Shown here: one piece after another, positions 34,800 through 45,676 of the stretch
Layout of the letters: every line of letters begins with the position of its first letter
Position numbering within the stretch: position 1 is the first letter of the stretch
NCBI GenBank assembly: GCA_023014485.1
Contig: JAJOZX010001575.1
Span: forward strand, 661,001 to 725,000
Length of the DNA stretch: 64,000 nt
Direction of reading: 5' to 3'
Origin: Bathynomus jamesi
Lineage: Eukaryota; Arthropoda; Malacostraca; Isopoda; Cirolanidae
Program-made: the position numbers and the translations under genes
The notes under the pieces: generated by a model
Seen by the model: the letters and a program-made list of their open reading frames with translations, nothing else
The model's database searches: none
Told to the model about the DNA's origin: nothing

Positions 34800-36895
34800 T
34801 AACTTTACTGCCTGGCCGCTCAGTTGCCGTATCTTCTGATAAAGCTGAACTCTTTCGCTGAGACTTTCGCTTCCAACTCAACTTCCAACTTCCCTGGACA
34901 AATGCGATGCTGTTCCTCCATCTCCTCTCCCCTCTGATTTAATTATTTCTGAAATTAGAATCTCTCCCAAAGATGTTTTCTGCCCTACTTGGGCTCAACT
35001 CTGGGAAGACGTACGGTGCTGATGGGGTCCCTCCTGTTGTTCTCAAGAACTGTGCTTTTGTGATGAAACACTGCCTAGGCCAGCGGTTCCCAAAGTGGTC
35101 AATATCGACCCCCTGGGGTCGATGGGACTGTGCGGGGGAGTCGATAAAGATCTAGGGGTCTAGGCTTAAGTTCTAGGCTTAACATCGATGAGCGCGGTGA
35201 CTTAAGGCTCAAACTCTCAAATCTACATACCCTTGTTAAATCCCATCCGGCACATCCATCTCATTAGAGAAGATTTAATTGTGAAGGTATTTAGCAGTTA
35301 TTAATTTTCAGTTAATTACTAATAATGGTAATTGTATAACTATAATGATTAATGAATATTGATTATATTTTGATGTTTCTTGATCTCATTTCATTCAAAA
35401 TTATTTTAAATATTGAGAATTTGGGGTTAGGGGTCGATGATAACTTTATAAGCTCATCAAGGGGTCGACAAGCTCAGAAGTTTGGGAACCTCTGGCCTAG
35501 GCAAACTCTTTCGTCTCTGTCTTTCATATGGTATTTTTCCTTCCTGCTGGAAGTTCGCTTCCATTCAGCTTGTCCCAAAGAACGGTGATCGCTCTCAACT
35601 CTCCAACTCGCGTCCAAATACTTTGATTTCTTGCCTATTTAAAGTTTTTGAATCTATCCTTAATAGGAAGATTCTTGAACAACTCTCTTCTCACAATCTT
35701 CTTTCAGATCGTCAGCATGGGTTCCGCAAGGGACGCTCTACTGGCGATCTTCTTGCATATCTCTGTTACTCTTGGACTCTTGGTTATCCTCGTTTCGGGA
35801 TTTCGGTGAAACTTTTGCTATTGCGGTAGACATATCAAAAGCTTTTGATAGAATCTGGCACAAATCTTTAATTTCGAGACTGTCCTCCTTCGGTTTCTAT
35901 CCTTCTATCGCTGCCTTCATCCCTGATTTCCCTTCTGGCTGGTCTGTAGCCACTCTTCCTTTTATTTATCAATGATCTTTTAAGTCGCACTTCCTGTACT
36001 ATCCGCTCCTATGCCGATGATTCTACTCTTCACTTCTCCACCCGTGTCATAAAGCGTCCCTCTCAATAGTCACTCCATGCTTCGCCTGTATGGCGCTTTA
36101 CCTCTGATCTTTCCTCTATCTCTGATTGTGGCAGAGAAAACCTCGTGGTTTTCAGTGCTTCGTAAACCCAGTTCTTTCATCTGTCTACTCATTACAATCT
36201 TCCACACGACTATCCCTTGCCTTCAACAACACGCAACTCGGTCCTTCCTCTTCTCTTAACATTCTTGGTGTTTCCTTTTCTCGTGATCTTCCCTGGAAAG
36301 ATCACCTATACTCTCTTTCTAAAGTAGCATCTAAGTGGTTAGGTGTGCTGTACCGGCTCCGCGGATTCTTCACCCCTACTCAGTTGCTGTCTCTGTACAG
36401 GCGTCATGTCCGCCCCTGTATGGAGTACGCTTCTCGTGTGTGGAATGGCTCGACCACACAGGTCTACTTGGCCTGGTGGAATCAAAGGCTTTTGGTCTCA
36501 TCATTTCCCCGCCTCTTACAGACTGTCTTCATCCCTCTCTTTTCGTCCCAATGTTGCCTCACTCTTTCTTTATTATCGCTATCATAACGGACTGCCCTTC
36601 TGAACTCTGTAACTGCATGCCTCCTCCTTTAAGGAGAACACGCAGTACCATGTTCGACACTTTCTCATTCCTTTTCTGTCCAACTCCGTAACGCAAGGGT
36701 TAATCACTATTCTCGATCTTTCTTCTACTCAACCGGTCAACTCTGGAACAACCCTCCTCAGTCCATCTTTACCCCTGTCTGTGACCCGCAATCCCCAACT
36801 GCGGAGAGTTCGGGTGTCTCGAAAACTCTAAACCTTTATTTTGGTTCTCTCTCTTGGGGAAGCGTTTTTGCGGTGGCCCCTCCTTCCTGCATTAA
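34800..36895 (+). pseudogene. LINE-B reverse transcriptase and 3' end
   Basis: A second LINE family reads SGKTYGADGVPPVVLKNCA before an insertion at 35,081-35,494. It resumes with LFRLCLSYGIFPSCWK, RQHGFRKGRSTGDLL, VDISKAFDRIWH (first catalytic aspartate), and SYADDSTLH (YADD site) near 36,005-36,035. RGFFTPTQLLSLYRRHVRP and MEYASRVWNGS follow in the C-terminal part. The 3' end TCCTTCCTGCATT followed by A9 at about 36,890 recurs at 59.06 kb. Stops and shifts are frequent. Confidence 0.75.
35073..35502. mobile_element. hAT MITE in LINE-B, palindromic 8-bp TSD
   Basis: TIRs CAGCGGTTCCCAAAGTGG (35,081) and, in complement, CAGAGGTTCCCAAACTTC (to 35,494) flank 414 bp of non-coding DNA with CGACCCC/GGGGTCG motifs near both ends. 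The TSD GCCTAGGC at 35,073-35,080 and 35,495-35,502 is exact and itself a palindrome. Excision would rejoin the LINE-B coding sequence. Confidence 0.85.
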
Positions 36896-37467
36896 AAAAA
36901 AAGTCCAGCCGAGAAGGGCGTGAGAAGTGCTTCGAACGCATTTGAAAGCTCTAAGGGTGTTTTGTGTTAAGTCACTAAAGAGTGAAGAACTCTAATTAAT
37001 GTAGTCTAACCAAACTTAACTAACTAAACCTAATGTAACCTAACCTAATGGGAACCGACATATCTTTATCCGACATTAAAAAGGTTTATAAATTTTTAAA
37101 GGTGCCGAGGTATCAGAAGTGTTACCTCACAAAATAATTACCCCATAACTTGTCTCACTTATTCCCATGTCTACACACACACACACACACACACACCTTT
37201 GGCTACCTTAAGAAACCGCGACATTTTCAACACATTTAACTTAACCTAACCAATCAAATAGAACCTTCATTGTTTCCTTTTTATCTTGATATTTAAAGAT
37301 TTGAAATAAATATTGTCTGAAAACATGGTGGCATAGCAAATGTCGCCACCCGCACGTTCGTGTCGCGGTGAGCTGTGTGTGATAAGGGTTGTCCCTGTTT
37401 TATAATGTGGCCAAGAACGCTCATACACAAAAATATGTGTATATACAGTATATTGAAACGTTTATGC
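36896..37467. other. No recognisable gene; TTAGG-like motifs and (CA)n
   Basis: Contains ACCTAACCTAAT-type motifs near 37,035 and a (CA)n tract at about 37,172-37,195. Nothing else was assigned. Confidence 0.5.
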
Positions 37468-38230
37468 GACGAAACTAGGGCTTGGCGATAATCGCCGATA
37501 TCTTGATAAAAAATCGGAAAATCGGCATTAATCGCCGTCATTTTTCGGAAAACGCTAACCGTCATAGACAAGTTTTGAACAAGTTTTTGATGTAAAATTT
37601 TATAATTTCCGACAAATTCAGCTGTGAAACTGCGTGATAACGTTTTTCTGTTAATATCAAAGCGAAAAGAATGGTGATTGTTGTATGCTGCTATATTCTA
37701 TGATTGAATGATGTGATTAGGGCTGCAAGTATATTAAATTGTTTGTATTGATTGACAAAAGTAGAGAAAAGAATGACACCGGCACTTTCAAAGGTGAGGA
37801 AAAGATTGTATCAAACGATAAACATGCAATGCAACTACGTTTCACAATGTTCACAATTTCATAGAATCAGCCGTGATTATTGGTTCATTCATTTCACAAA
37901 CAATCTACAGCAAGAATCCAGATTCTGAACATAAAAGAGACGAGGGTGAGTATTGGTATTGATATGTCATGTCATGCCGAGCCAAGTAATATAGCATGGC
38001 CTGTTGACCATTACGAAGCAGCGACATGAACAAATTATGCATGTAAGCATTGTCTGCAGCTAGCTGCTACAACTGTACGCATTACACAGTCATGTTATGT
38101 CATATACACGTAGCAGATACGGATGGATTCATTCAATCATCACATATCGTCAATATCGCGAGTATCGTCACGGAAAATGGCGGCAATTATCGTCGGCGAT
38201 TTTTCCGCGATTTCAAGCCCGAGACGAAAC
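37468..38230. mobile_element. hAT-type non-autonomous element, perfect TSD
   Basis: The 8-bp TSD GACGAAAC is exact at 37,468-37,475 and 38,223-38,230. Ends TAGGGCTTGGCGATAATCG and, in complement, TCGGGCTTGAAATCGC, with CGATAAT/ATCGCCG repeats inside, are hAT-like. The 747-bp interior has no transposase motif. Confidence 0.85.
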
Positions 38231-38234
38231 CGCT

Positions 38235-38445
38235 GAGCACATTTTACAGAGGATTGACAAAAGTAAATAGACACCTTTTTTTGCCATATTTTTTATTTGA
38301 TAATAAAAATGAATAAATAATAACAGATTTATTGAATCAATCTATTTCTAATCTTGGTTTTCTCTTTGCAATAAATTAAAGTAACACACGTTCTGACATT
38401 CCATTGATGAACTTTGCCATTTATTCTTGAGGACTGAATCACCTT
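38235..38445 (+). repeat. Dispersed repeat shared with 3.3 kb
   Basis: GGATTGACAAAAGTAAATAG, the T-rich/TAATAATA part and CACACGTTCTGACATTCC correspond in order to 3295-3490. This copy lacks the internal (CA)n run. Confidence 0.5.
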
Positions 38446-38460
38446 TCTGCTCAAGATGTA

Positions 38461-39126
38461 CGAGGGGCGGTCAGGAAATAAGTTTACACGGCGTATAATT
38501 TCGTAACTAAAGGACTTGCATTGATTATGTTTGTATCAGGTGAATTCGTTAATCATTGTTGGCAACACTGCACGTCGATTCGGTTGAACATGACGGCTCG
38601 ACTGGAACAGTGCCCTGTCATTTCTGCAACGATATTCCGAGTCTGTCAGTGGTCAAGAATTTCTCGAGCGTATTGTCACAGGAGACGAGACATGGGTTCA
38701 TCACCGTACTCCGGAAACAAAACGTGCCAGCATGGAATGGAAACAACCTGGGTCCCCGCGACCAAAGAAGTTCAAGATTGTGAGATCCGCTGGCAAAGTG
38801 ATGGTTACCGTGTTTTGGGACCACAAAGGCGTTTTGCTCGCAGACTTCATGCAAAAAGGCACATCAGTCAATCTGTATATTGTTCAACACTGGAACGTTT
38901 ACGAGCGGCCATGAAACGTAAACGTCCTGGACTCCTCCGTAGGGCAGGGCACTGTTTCAGTCCAGCCGCCATGTTCCACTGACTCGTATAACCAATATAC
39001 GGTAGATGGCAGCCGAATCGACGTGGTGTTGCCAACAATGATTAACGAATTCACCTGATACAAACATAATCACTGTAGGTCCTTTAGTTACGAAATTATA
39101 CGACGTGTAAACTTATTTTCTGACAG
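38461..39126 (+). mobile_element. Mariner element with unusually long TIRs
   Basis: Left GGGGCGGTCAGGAAATAAGT (from 38,464) and right, in complement, GGGGCTGTCAGAAAATAAGT are the outer part of inverted repeats about 120 bp long, extending to the CGTCGATTCGG block at about 38,581 and its mirror near 39,010. TA precedes the left end. The right edge meets a LINE-A fragment. A partial transposase lies inside. Confidence 0.7.
38645..38914 (+). pseudogene. Mariner transposase, partial
   Basis: The frame gives IVTGDETWVHH with the first catalytic aspartate codon at 38,684-38,686. It continues through WKQPGSPRPKKFKIVRS and VMVTVFWDHKGVLLADFMQK, the standard middle of a mariner transposase. It then stops near 38,912, just before the second catalytic aspartate region (HDNARPH) should appear. 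The N-terminal helix-turn-helix part is missing. Confidence 0.75.
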
Positions 39127-40069
39127 CCCCTTCTCTCGAGTTGGCCTGGTGAAGTAGAGAGTTGGTTTCTTGTACTCTCCACCTCACATAGCCAGGTACG
39201 CCCAGCTCATCGGGGATTGTTCTGAGCTAACGTCTAATCTTCTTTTGAAGATGTCCACCGCAACACCACTCGTGTTCCTTAGTTCTTTGGGCAGATCATT
39301 GAACAGTCTTGGTCCTCTCACAACAAAACTATTTTCTTTCAGGGTTAAGGATGTTCCCTCTAACCTTTAATTTGGGAACACGACACAGTCTTCCTTTTCT
39401 ACTTTCCACTGTTGTTTGGGGGGTCATAGGGTTCAGATTAAGATTAAGGCCTAGTTTCTCCATTATTTTCTAAGTGTAAATAATGGTGTACCTCTCTCTT
39501 CTTCTTTCCAGTGAATACAGGTTTAATTCACGTAACCTCTCCCAGTAATTTAGTTCTTTGCATCCATTGATCTTGGCTGTGAAGCTTCGCTGAATCCCTT
39601 CTAGCTGTCTACTGTCTTAATTTTTATATGACGATGTTACGACCGAGCAGTATTCCAATTTGGTATGATAAGTGTTTTCAGTCGAGGAATCATTATATTC
39701 CTATCCCTCCGTTTAAAGGTCCTCAGTATCTGCCCAGTTATTCTTTTTGCTCTGTTTACTGCTATTTTATTTTGTGTTTCAAATTTCGCATCATCAGTCA
39801 TTACAACTCCTAAATCTTTTGCTTTAGAATTTTCTGAATTTCCTGTCCATTTGGGGTATAGTATTCCATGGGTTTTAGGTCCTCCCTTTTTCCGTACCGT
39901 ACAGATAAAATTTCTCAGTGTTAAATTTCATATTGTTGTCTTCCAACCAATTGTAGATTCTGTTCATGTCGGTTTATAGAGATTCCATATCCTCTCAGTC
40001 TAGGTTTCTTATTTTTCTACTGATCTTTGTGTCATCGGCAAAGGATGTTACTGTGCTGTCACTGGTAAC
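39127..40069 (-). pseudogene. LINE-A fragment, minus strand
   Basis: The minus strand reads SFADDTKISRK near 40,020-40,060 (FADD site intact), then a YNWLEDNNMKFNTEKF-like block, KAKDLGVVMTDDAKFETQN, an ERYTIIYT-like segment, and near 39,170-39,215 the PDE-GVPGYVRWRVQETNSLLHQA tail. It is truncated at both ends and lacks the UTR and (TA)n. Stops are frequent. Confidence 0.7.
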
Positions 40070-40303
40070 GTCCAAATCAGCAACAAGGGATCACTACCAC
40101 CTTCACAACCACCCATTACTTCCCTCAAACTTCAAAATTATCAGCTCAACCAACCAACTAACCGACCTCCGCATTCTCGAATCCCTATACATCGTCAGTA
40201 TTAAACCAACCCTCAACGACTACAGTTTCGCCTTTAACTTAAACATAGCCACACAAATTCTCATACCTCACCACTGGAAAAGAAATCTACCTTCACTCCG
40301 TTT
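40070..40303 (+). pseudogene. PLE GIY-YIG protein C-terminus
   Basis: The frame encodes HLHNHPLLPSNFKIISST and LTDLRILESLYIVSIKPTLN, including the conserved glutamate, then FAFNLNIATQI. This is the C-terminal half of a PLE GIY-YIG domain. The PLE is cut at 40,303 by the Academ-like element and appears to resume at 42,998, reaching a hammerhead motif at 43.15 kb. Confidence 0.7.
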
Positions 40304-42994
40304 TAGTCCGGTTGCACGGGGTGGGAACCCTGCATTGTTTGTTATAAAGCAAATCGTGACATATTTTGAAAGCTTATACCACCCTATTCAAGAATCCATC
40401 GGGTGTACACCGCTTGGCTTTTTCAATATGGCCGCCACTTTCCAAGATGGCCGGCGAAACTGAAAAATCCCATATCCTGGTCAATACTTGATGGATTTTG
40501 ATGATCTTGGTGTCATTTCTAGGGTTTTTTAGAATGATGAGTCGATCTGGAGGGGTTGCAGATACTTTGGGAGTCGTTTTGATCCACGTTCGTCAATACT
40601 CAAGGTCATCGGAGGTCAAACGCCCCCCGAAGTAAGGAATATCCCATATCCCAGGCAGTCGTGGAGATATTTTGATGATCTTACTGTCGTTTTTATGGTT
40701 TTGAGCGAGACTGAGTAGTTCTATAGGCACATGATAACAGTAGGATATCATTTTGCAACTCCATGGGTCAAGTCAAGGTCATTTGAGGTTAAAGTTTGGC
40801 CTTGAAATATGATAATACCACAGTTGACATCACCACTGTATTTGCTTTATTTCAGTGACAATTTCTACAATCTAGCTAACTGCTGAGCACTTAACATCTT
40901 TTCTGCAGATAAAACCAGATCATAATGCTTAAATGACATAACCCACATTATATGGATATGGATATTCGGATATAAACCACAATTTATGCTGAAGTGCAGG
41001 GCACATGCATTCTATGGAAGGTTGCAAAGCTACAAGATATGACCTCGTAAGCAAAACAAAGCTCACACCTAGCTGGGGGATTGGCATTGACAACTTTGAT
41101 GCAGTTATTCACATTAGGTAACCATTTATTGGGGGCAAATATCAAAAGACATGGTTGTGTCAGGATCGTCGGTAGGCACTGCGGAACTGCAGCACCCCTA
41201 AATTTTTTATTTACAATTGAAATAATCAAGAACAATATAAGGATGAGCTCACTGAATAACTTTTTCAATAACTTTTGAAACTTTTATTCATTGCTCAATG
41301 CTCATCCTTTTATTTCAGTAATTATTTCAACCCATTCTTAGAGACAGCACCCCTAGAATTTTTAGTCACGAGCCGCCAGGATCATTAGTCTGCTCTTCGT
41401 TTGCGTTTTGGGTCAATGGATTGTTGCAATCCAAGCCGCTGCCACATGCACAGAACATTGTGCAAGGGATTCCGCGTCCCATGCAGCCGCAGCGACTCCC
41501 CCTGCATGCTGATTGTGATTCACACCCACATCTGATTAGCTTCAGAACTTCATCTGGTGCTAAGCACACTCCTTCACCAACTGTTTTTGGGATGAGAACT
41601 CTGTTTGTTTCGTCTCTCTCCCACCCATAATGCACAGGATCAAGTGGTGGTGGGTCACACTTTAGTGCATCGAGCCAGTTCGCCACAGTGTAGTGGGCTC
41701 TGAGCATATTTTGATGGAAAGCTTCAGTTGGTGGTGGTAGAGAACATAGTTTGGGTGCAGCAGTTCCCGACTTCCCTGTCTTCTGAGCCCATACTCGCTG
41801 ACGACACTCAGTAAGAGATGAGGATTTCTTATCCCCATAGCATGCAACAATGAACGCTGTTGCCTCTTTCTCGATATGGTCAAAGCATGCATCAAGGGAC
41901 CCAGCTTGTCTAGATTCCGAACCCTTCTTGGCTGTGGCAATGGCAGTGGCTTTGCCGATGCCATGTATTGCTGCAACTGTGTCACAACCATTCAAAGCGT
42001 GTAGTTTGAAGATTTGTGGGATGATGTCTCTGTGCTGGGTTACAGTTGCTCGGATGTCCACTGATTTTCTGCCACGCACTGGAGACTCCATAATCATGGG
42101 ACAGCCTAGTTTCTTAAATTCATAGACGTGAGTCAGCATGGCAAACACACTGTGCCACTAGCAGGCCAGTCGCTGCCCTCTGATGTCGCTGCTCTCTCTG
42201 ATTTTCTGAATCCTCCCACAATTTGAAAGACCTTTCTGACTTCGAGGACAGCTACGTAGGAACCTGAAAAATAAGAATTTTGTTTACCCATTCTTCAGAG
42301 TACAAATCGCATTGAAATAATTTATCCTCAGCAAATGAAAACTAAACATTAAACAATGCTCACCTGATATATTCTCCATATTCAGCAGTCAAAAAACAAT
42401 TTTGGAATCAGCACAACCAAGACATCATCAAACCACCAGGTGGGCAGCACCATCAGCAATAATCTCAACAACCTGAAAAAAATAAGAGGAATAATTAGAC
42501 ATATTGGAATTCACCTTACCATGGGGAAAATAATCCCTGATTTAATTTTAAACCCTATAGAACTACTCAGTCTCGCCCAAAACCATAAAAACGACAGTAA
42601 GATCACCAAAATATCTCCACGACTGCTCGGGATATGGGATATTCCTTATTTCGGGGGCGTTTGACCTCCGATGACTTTGAGTATTAACGAATGTGGGTCA
42701 AAACGACTCCCAAAGTATCTGCAACCCCTCCAGATCGACTCATCATCCTAAAAAACCCTAGAAATGACACCAAGATCATCAAAATCCATCAAGTATTGAC
42801 CAGGATATGGGATTTTTCAGTTTCGCCGGCCATCTTGGAAAATGGCGGCCATATTGAAAAAGCCAAGCGGGGGTCAGGTGTACACCCGATGGATTCTTGA
42901 ATAGGGTGGTATAAGCTTTCAAAATATGTAAAAATTTGCCTTATAACAAATGATGCAGGGTTCCAGTAAATTCAGGGTCTGTACTACCGGACTA
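40304..42994 (-). mobile_element. Academ-like DNA transposon with long TIRs
   Basis: Inverted repeats of about 420-440 bp (40,304-40,722 and 42,553-42,994) begin TAGTCCGGT at both tips. TTT flanks both sides (40,301-40,303 and 42,995-42,997), consistent with a 3-bp TSD. Academ elements are known for short 3-4-bp TSDs and for encoding an XPG-type nuclease segment, and the internal minus-strand frame carries such a segment. At 2.7 kb it is far smaller than complete Academ elements and is internally deleted. Confidence 0.65.
41366..42148 (-). pseudogene. Academ-type protein C-terminal part: XPG-like helix-hairpin plus cysteine-rich tail
   Basis: The 260-residue frame contains LHALNGCDTVAAIHGIGKAT at about residues 47-66, matching the GCD...GIG-K-A helix-hairpin-helix of XPG/FEN-type nucleases. 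A linker with KLCSLPPPTEAFHQNMLRAH and DPVHYGWERDE follows. The tail is cysteine-rich, about residues 200-245, with CxC and CxxxCxC patterns, possibly zinc-binding. A splice-acceptor-like TTTTTCAG lies upstream (near 42,263 on the minus strand). The helicase and transposase parts are absent, so function alone is unlikely. A host gene is less likely because the frame lies inside matching TIRs. Confidence 0.6.
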
Positions 42995-43145
42995 TTTGGC
43001 TCTCCAACATTTCTAATATGGATTTTTCCAACATCTAATTATTCCCAACTTTTAATTTTTTTTTACATTTTCACTATTGATTCACCTTCCTATATTTTAT
43101 ATTATTTTTTTATATTTTAATTACTAAATATATACTGCAAGTTTT

Positions 43146-43190
43146 TAGCACTGATGATGGAAATTGAAATTTCTGAAACGTCCGTAAATA
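43146..43190 (+). ncRNA. Hammerhead ribozyme motif
   Basis: CTGATGA at 43,151-43,157 is followed by a well-paired helix II (GAAATT/AATTTC around GA) and GAAA at 43,175-43,178, then CGTCCGT. It is one of the cleanest cores in the window. It sits where the right terminus of the PLE interrupted by the Academ-like element should lie. Confidence 0.7.
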
Positions 43191-43225
43191 AACATGTACC
43201 ATCTCCTCGTCCTCTTATTCCTTAA

Positions 43226-43230
<5 letters not shown>

Positions 43231-43303
<73 letters not shown>
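43231..43303. repeat. (TA)n microsatellite
   Basis: About 70 bp of pure TA, beyond the PLE terminus. Confidence 0.95.
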
Positions 43304-43306
<3 letters not shown>

Positions 43307-43518
43307 TATATGAGCAGAAGGGTGATCAGTCTCACGTGAAAAGGGAGCCATGGTGAGGTGGTGTTAAAAAATAAAAGTCCTTAAAATTAATTGATTTTGA
43401 AATTGATTTTCGAGTAAGAATTCAATACTGGGGAATGTCTTCTAAATTACACCTGAAAAAGTATTTGATATCTCCAAAAAGTTTAATTAAAACATTCCTT
43501 CATTTTTATTTATTATCC

Positions 43519-43560
<42 letters not shown>

Positions 43561-43844
43561 AAAGAGAAACTTAGATTAAGGATAGTGATTTTTTTCTAAT
43601 ATTATTGATTATTGATATTATTGATATCAAATACTGCATTAATGTAATGTACGAGTATATATTAAACTTCGCTTTAAGGGTGCCCTAAACTAAAAGGATT
43701 GGTTATAGTCAGAAAATACTTCTACTAATATCTTTTGTGTGTGCAGTTATGTAAGTTGATATTTTATGTGCAATTTTATAACCAGCGCATGGAAAATTCA
43801 ACCATGAAATACCACAATCATGAAGCACGAGGGGAGAAAAATGC
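43304..43844. other. No recognisable gene; (ATT)n run
   Basis: AT-rich, with an (ATT)n tract at about 43,520-43,556. No family motif was seen. Confidence 0.5.
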
Positions 43845-43895
43845 GTATTGCAACTGACGTTTCGGAAAATCGCTTTTCTTATCTTCAGTGACCTT
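43845..43895 (-). ncRNA. Hammerhead ribozyme motif
   Basis: On the minus strand CTGAAGA (43,882-43,888 complement) is followed by a GAAAA/TTTTC helix II around GCGA, then GAAA (43,860-43,863 complement) and CGTCAGTTG. The core is intact. The flanks are typical of PLE termini, but no PLE coding sequence is adjacent. Confidence 0.65.
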
Positions 43896-44314
43896 GAAGG
43901 AAATAATTACAAAAAAAAGGGGTCTTAATTTTAGATATAAAAAATGAAAGGCTTTTTTTTTTTTTGTTTTCCAAACGTCTGAAGCACTAAAGGCGTTTTT
44001 TTTTTTTTTACAAGATCCATTTTCCGAAATCTTGACTAAAATGAGATTTTCAAGTCAGCATACATTGAATGATAATGAAAAATTCATTTATTTATTTTTT
44101 CATTTACTGGTTGGTTATTTTACATTTTTTTTCGATTTGGGGAGTTCCTTTTTGTAGTGACTTCCCCAACGTTGAAGGCGCTCAATAGCGAGGCCTTATA
44201 AAAGAAGATAAAGGTGCCGATGAGTTGGCGGGGGGCCTTAATTCGGAGAAGTTCTCTTGAGTACTGTCAGGCTGGTTATATCCTGAAAGCAAGTAAAAAA
44301 TGTATTCTTAACTA

Positions 44315-44350
44315 CTTCACCGTTTTGTGAGTTACCCTTCTTCAGGTTGT
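44315..44350 (-). ncRNA. Decayed hammerhead motif
   Basis: On the minus strand CTGAAGAAGGGTAACTCACA runs into AAAACGG where GAAACG is expected, so the GAAA half is mutated. It is probably an old PLE terminus. Confidence 0.3.
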
Positions 44351-44497
44351 GGTGGCTGTTCGTGTGTGCGTGTGTATACGCCTTTGGAATTATGAAAAAA
44401 AATGTTTCACATACTTCACCGGTGGTTCAGTTGGTTACATTATTGGAAAGCCTTACCGCACATAAGCACTGTCGCACCCCTGAACAAATTAATTCAT

Positions 44498-44545
44498 AAG
44501 CTCCGAAGATGTTTAGATCTGCTTGGACGAAACGTCAGCAAAAGA
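44498..44545 (+). ncRNA. Hammerhead-like motif with U4 substitution
   Basis: CCGAAGA at 44,503-44,509 stands where CTGAAGA is expected. It is followed by an imperfect helix II (GTTTAG/CTTGGAC) and GAAACGTCAGC (GAAA at 44,529-44,532). The single change in the core would be expected to impair cleavage. Confidence 0.4.
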
Positions 44546-44639
44546 AATGGAACAAGTAACGCTTTGAAAGAAAAAAAATTCATTAATAATAAAGGTAACA
44601 TCCAAATGTTCCATATCCTTAGGAAATGGGGTTAGGGGC

Positions 44640-44830
44640 CCAAGCCAGGGTTACCTTAGCCAGAGTCAATTAAGTGGAGTTGGCCGACCCGCCACCTCGC
44701 CTGGACGTAAAATACATAAAAGACAAGCGCCCAGCTCTGCAAAGCACTGGGGTTTGAACCCACGACTGAGAGGAGTCTCAGCACTGCCGAGCAGCGACGT
44801 GACTGATCGATCCACGGTACGCCATAATAA
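44640..44830 (-). mobile_element. tRNA-derived SINE
   Basis: On the minus strand an A-box-like GTGGATCGATCAGTCACG and a B-box GGGTTCAAACCCC are correctly ordered within a Ser/Leu-like tRNA head. A body of about 120 bp without similarity to the other SINEs here follows. The (AAT)n run beyond 44,825 lies on the 5' side. Confidence 0.55.
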
Positions 44831-45299
44831 TAATAATAATTAATAATAATAGAAAGGTGATTTATGACCACGCATTGATGGGTTTTTAATACCACCCCTG
44901 ATTCATCACTGCAGCCGGTCATAAAATATTCATAATAACAATGTTCAAATTTTCCGACTTGAAGCTAGCCAATATTGGCTTCAAAAAATGGTGCAATAAC
45001 AAAATCAATAACGAATCGGTAACAAAATCTTTCCAGTAATTATATGTACGCCTTTATCAGGTGTAACTAATTTAGTTACGTATTGACTTTGGATGCGCAA
45101 ATTTGTAATAGTTTAGCTGCGAGTAGAGAGAGGGGAAGTCAAAAAAGTAGAAAACTATTCGGGTTTTCACCGTAAAATAGGTAACAAATTTGATTGAGAA
45201 AATTAAGGTGGATTCCTCTTTTGGTTTGTAGCAAAATTAGTTACGAAATTTAATAGGAAAAAAGAAAAAAAATATATATATATATATATATATATACAT
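44831..45299. other. No recognisable gene
   Basis: AT-rich sequence with a (TA)n tract at about 45,271-45,297. No coding motif was seen. Confidence 0.5.
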
Positions 45300-45427
45300 A
45301 TGGGATGAATTTCACAATTAAACACGTGAAATGAATGAATGATGAAAACCCACAAGGAAAAAGAAAAATGGTTCCAAGGCCTTTCGTGTATTCAGAAGTA
45401 CACCTCGTCAGGGAATGCCGTCTCCTG
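45300..45427 (-). mobile_element. Solo PLE terminal repeat
   Basis: Same terminus as at 11.8 and 19.4 kb: GAATTTCACAATTAAACACG, GAATGAATGATGA, CACAAGGAAAAAGAAAAA and the hammerhead arms. It joins the fold-back MITE directly on its right. Confidence 0.7.
45373..45413 (-). ncRNA. Hammerhead ribozyme motif, intact core
   Basis: On the minus strand CTGACGA (45,405-45,411 complement) is followed by a perfectly paired GTGTA/TACAC helix II around CTTCTGAA, GAAA (45,382-45,385 complement) and GGCCTTGGAACC. Confidence 0.7.
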
Positions 45428-45676
45428 CATCGATTTGTTGTACCTGGTATTCCATACCTTAACCTCTTTTGGACTACTGGGTCGAATTTGTACCGTTTCC
45501 AATACACGCATTCATAACTTAACCCTACAAAATCTTGAGGCGTTAAGAGGTTAAAACCAAACTCATCCTCTCGTCTATTGTTAATTTCGAAGCCATCCCC
45601 TACCTAAAAGAAAAAAAAATATATATTATAGTCAACACTGAAAATTCGTATGATGCGCGACTTTTGCGCCACCCTG
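45428..45676. mobile_element. Half of a fold-back MITE, with nested MITE
   Basis: The sequence from CGATTTGTTGTACCTGGTAT to GCGCGACTTTTGCGCCACCC is the right arm of the fold-back family at 12,798-13,162. The left arm is missing. An 88-bp insertion interrupts it at a TTAA that is single in the other copy. Confidence 0.7.
45459..45554. mobile_element. 88-bp piggyBac-like MITE
   Basis: TTAA at 45,459-45,462 and 45,551-45,554 flank a segment starting CCTCTTTTGG and ending, in complement, CCTCTTAACG. The homologous arm at 13.03 kb has one TTAA and no insert, which gives a paralogous empty site. Confidence 0.75.

Noticed and set aside
41366..42148. Conserved host nuclease gene
   Set aside because: The frame lies between matched ~430-bp TIRs with a 3-bp flank repeat and lacks the rest of an XPG enzyme.
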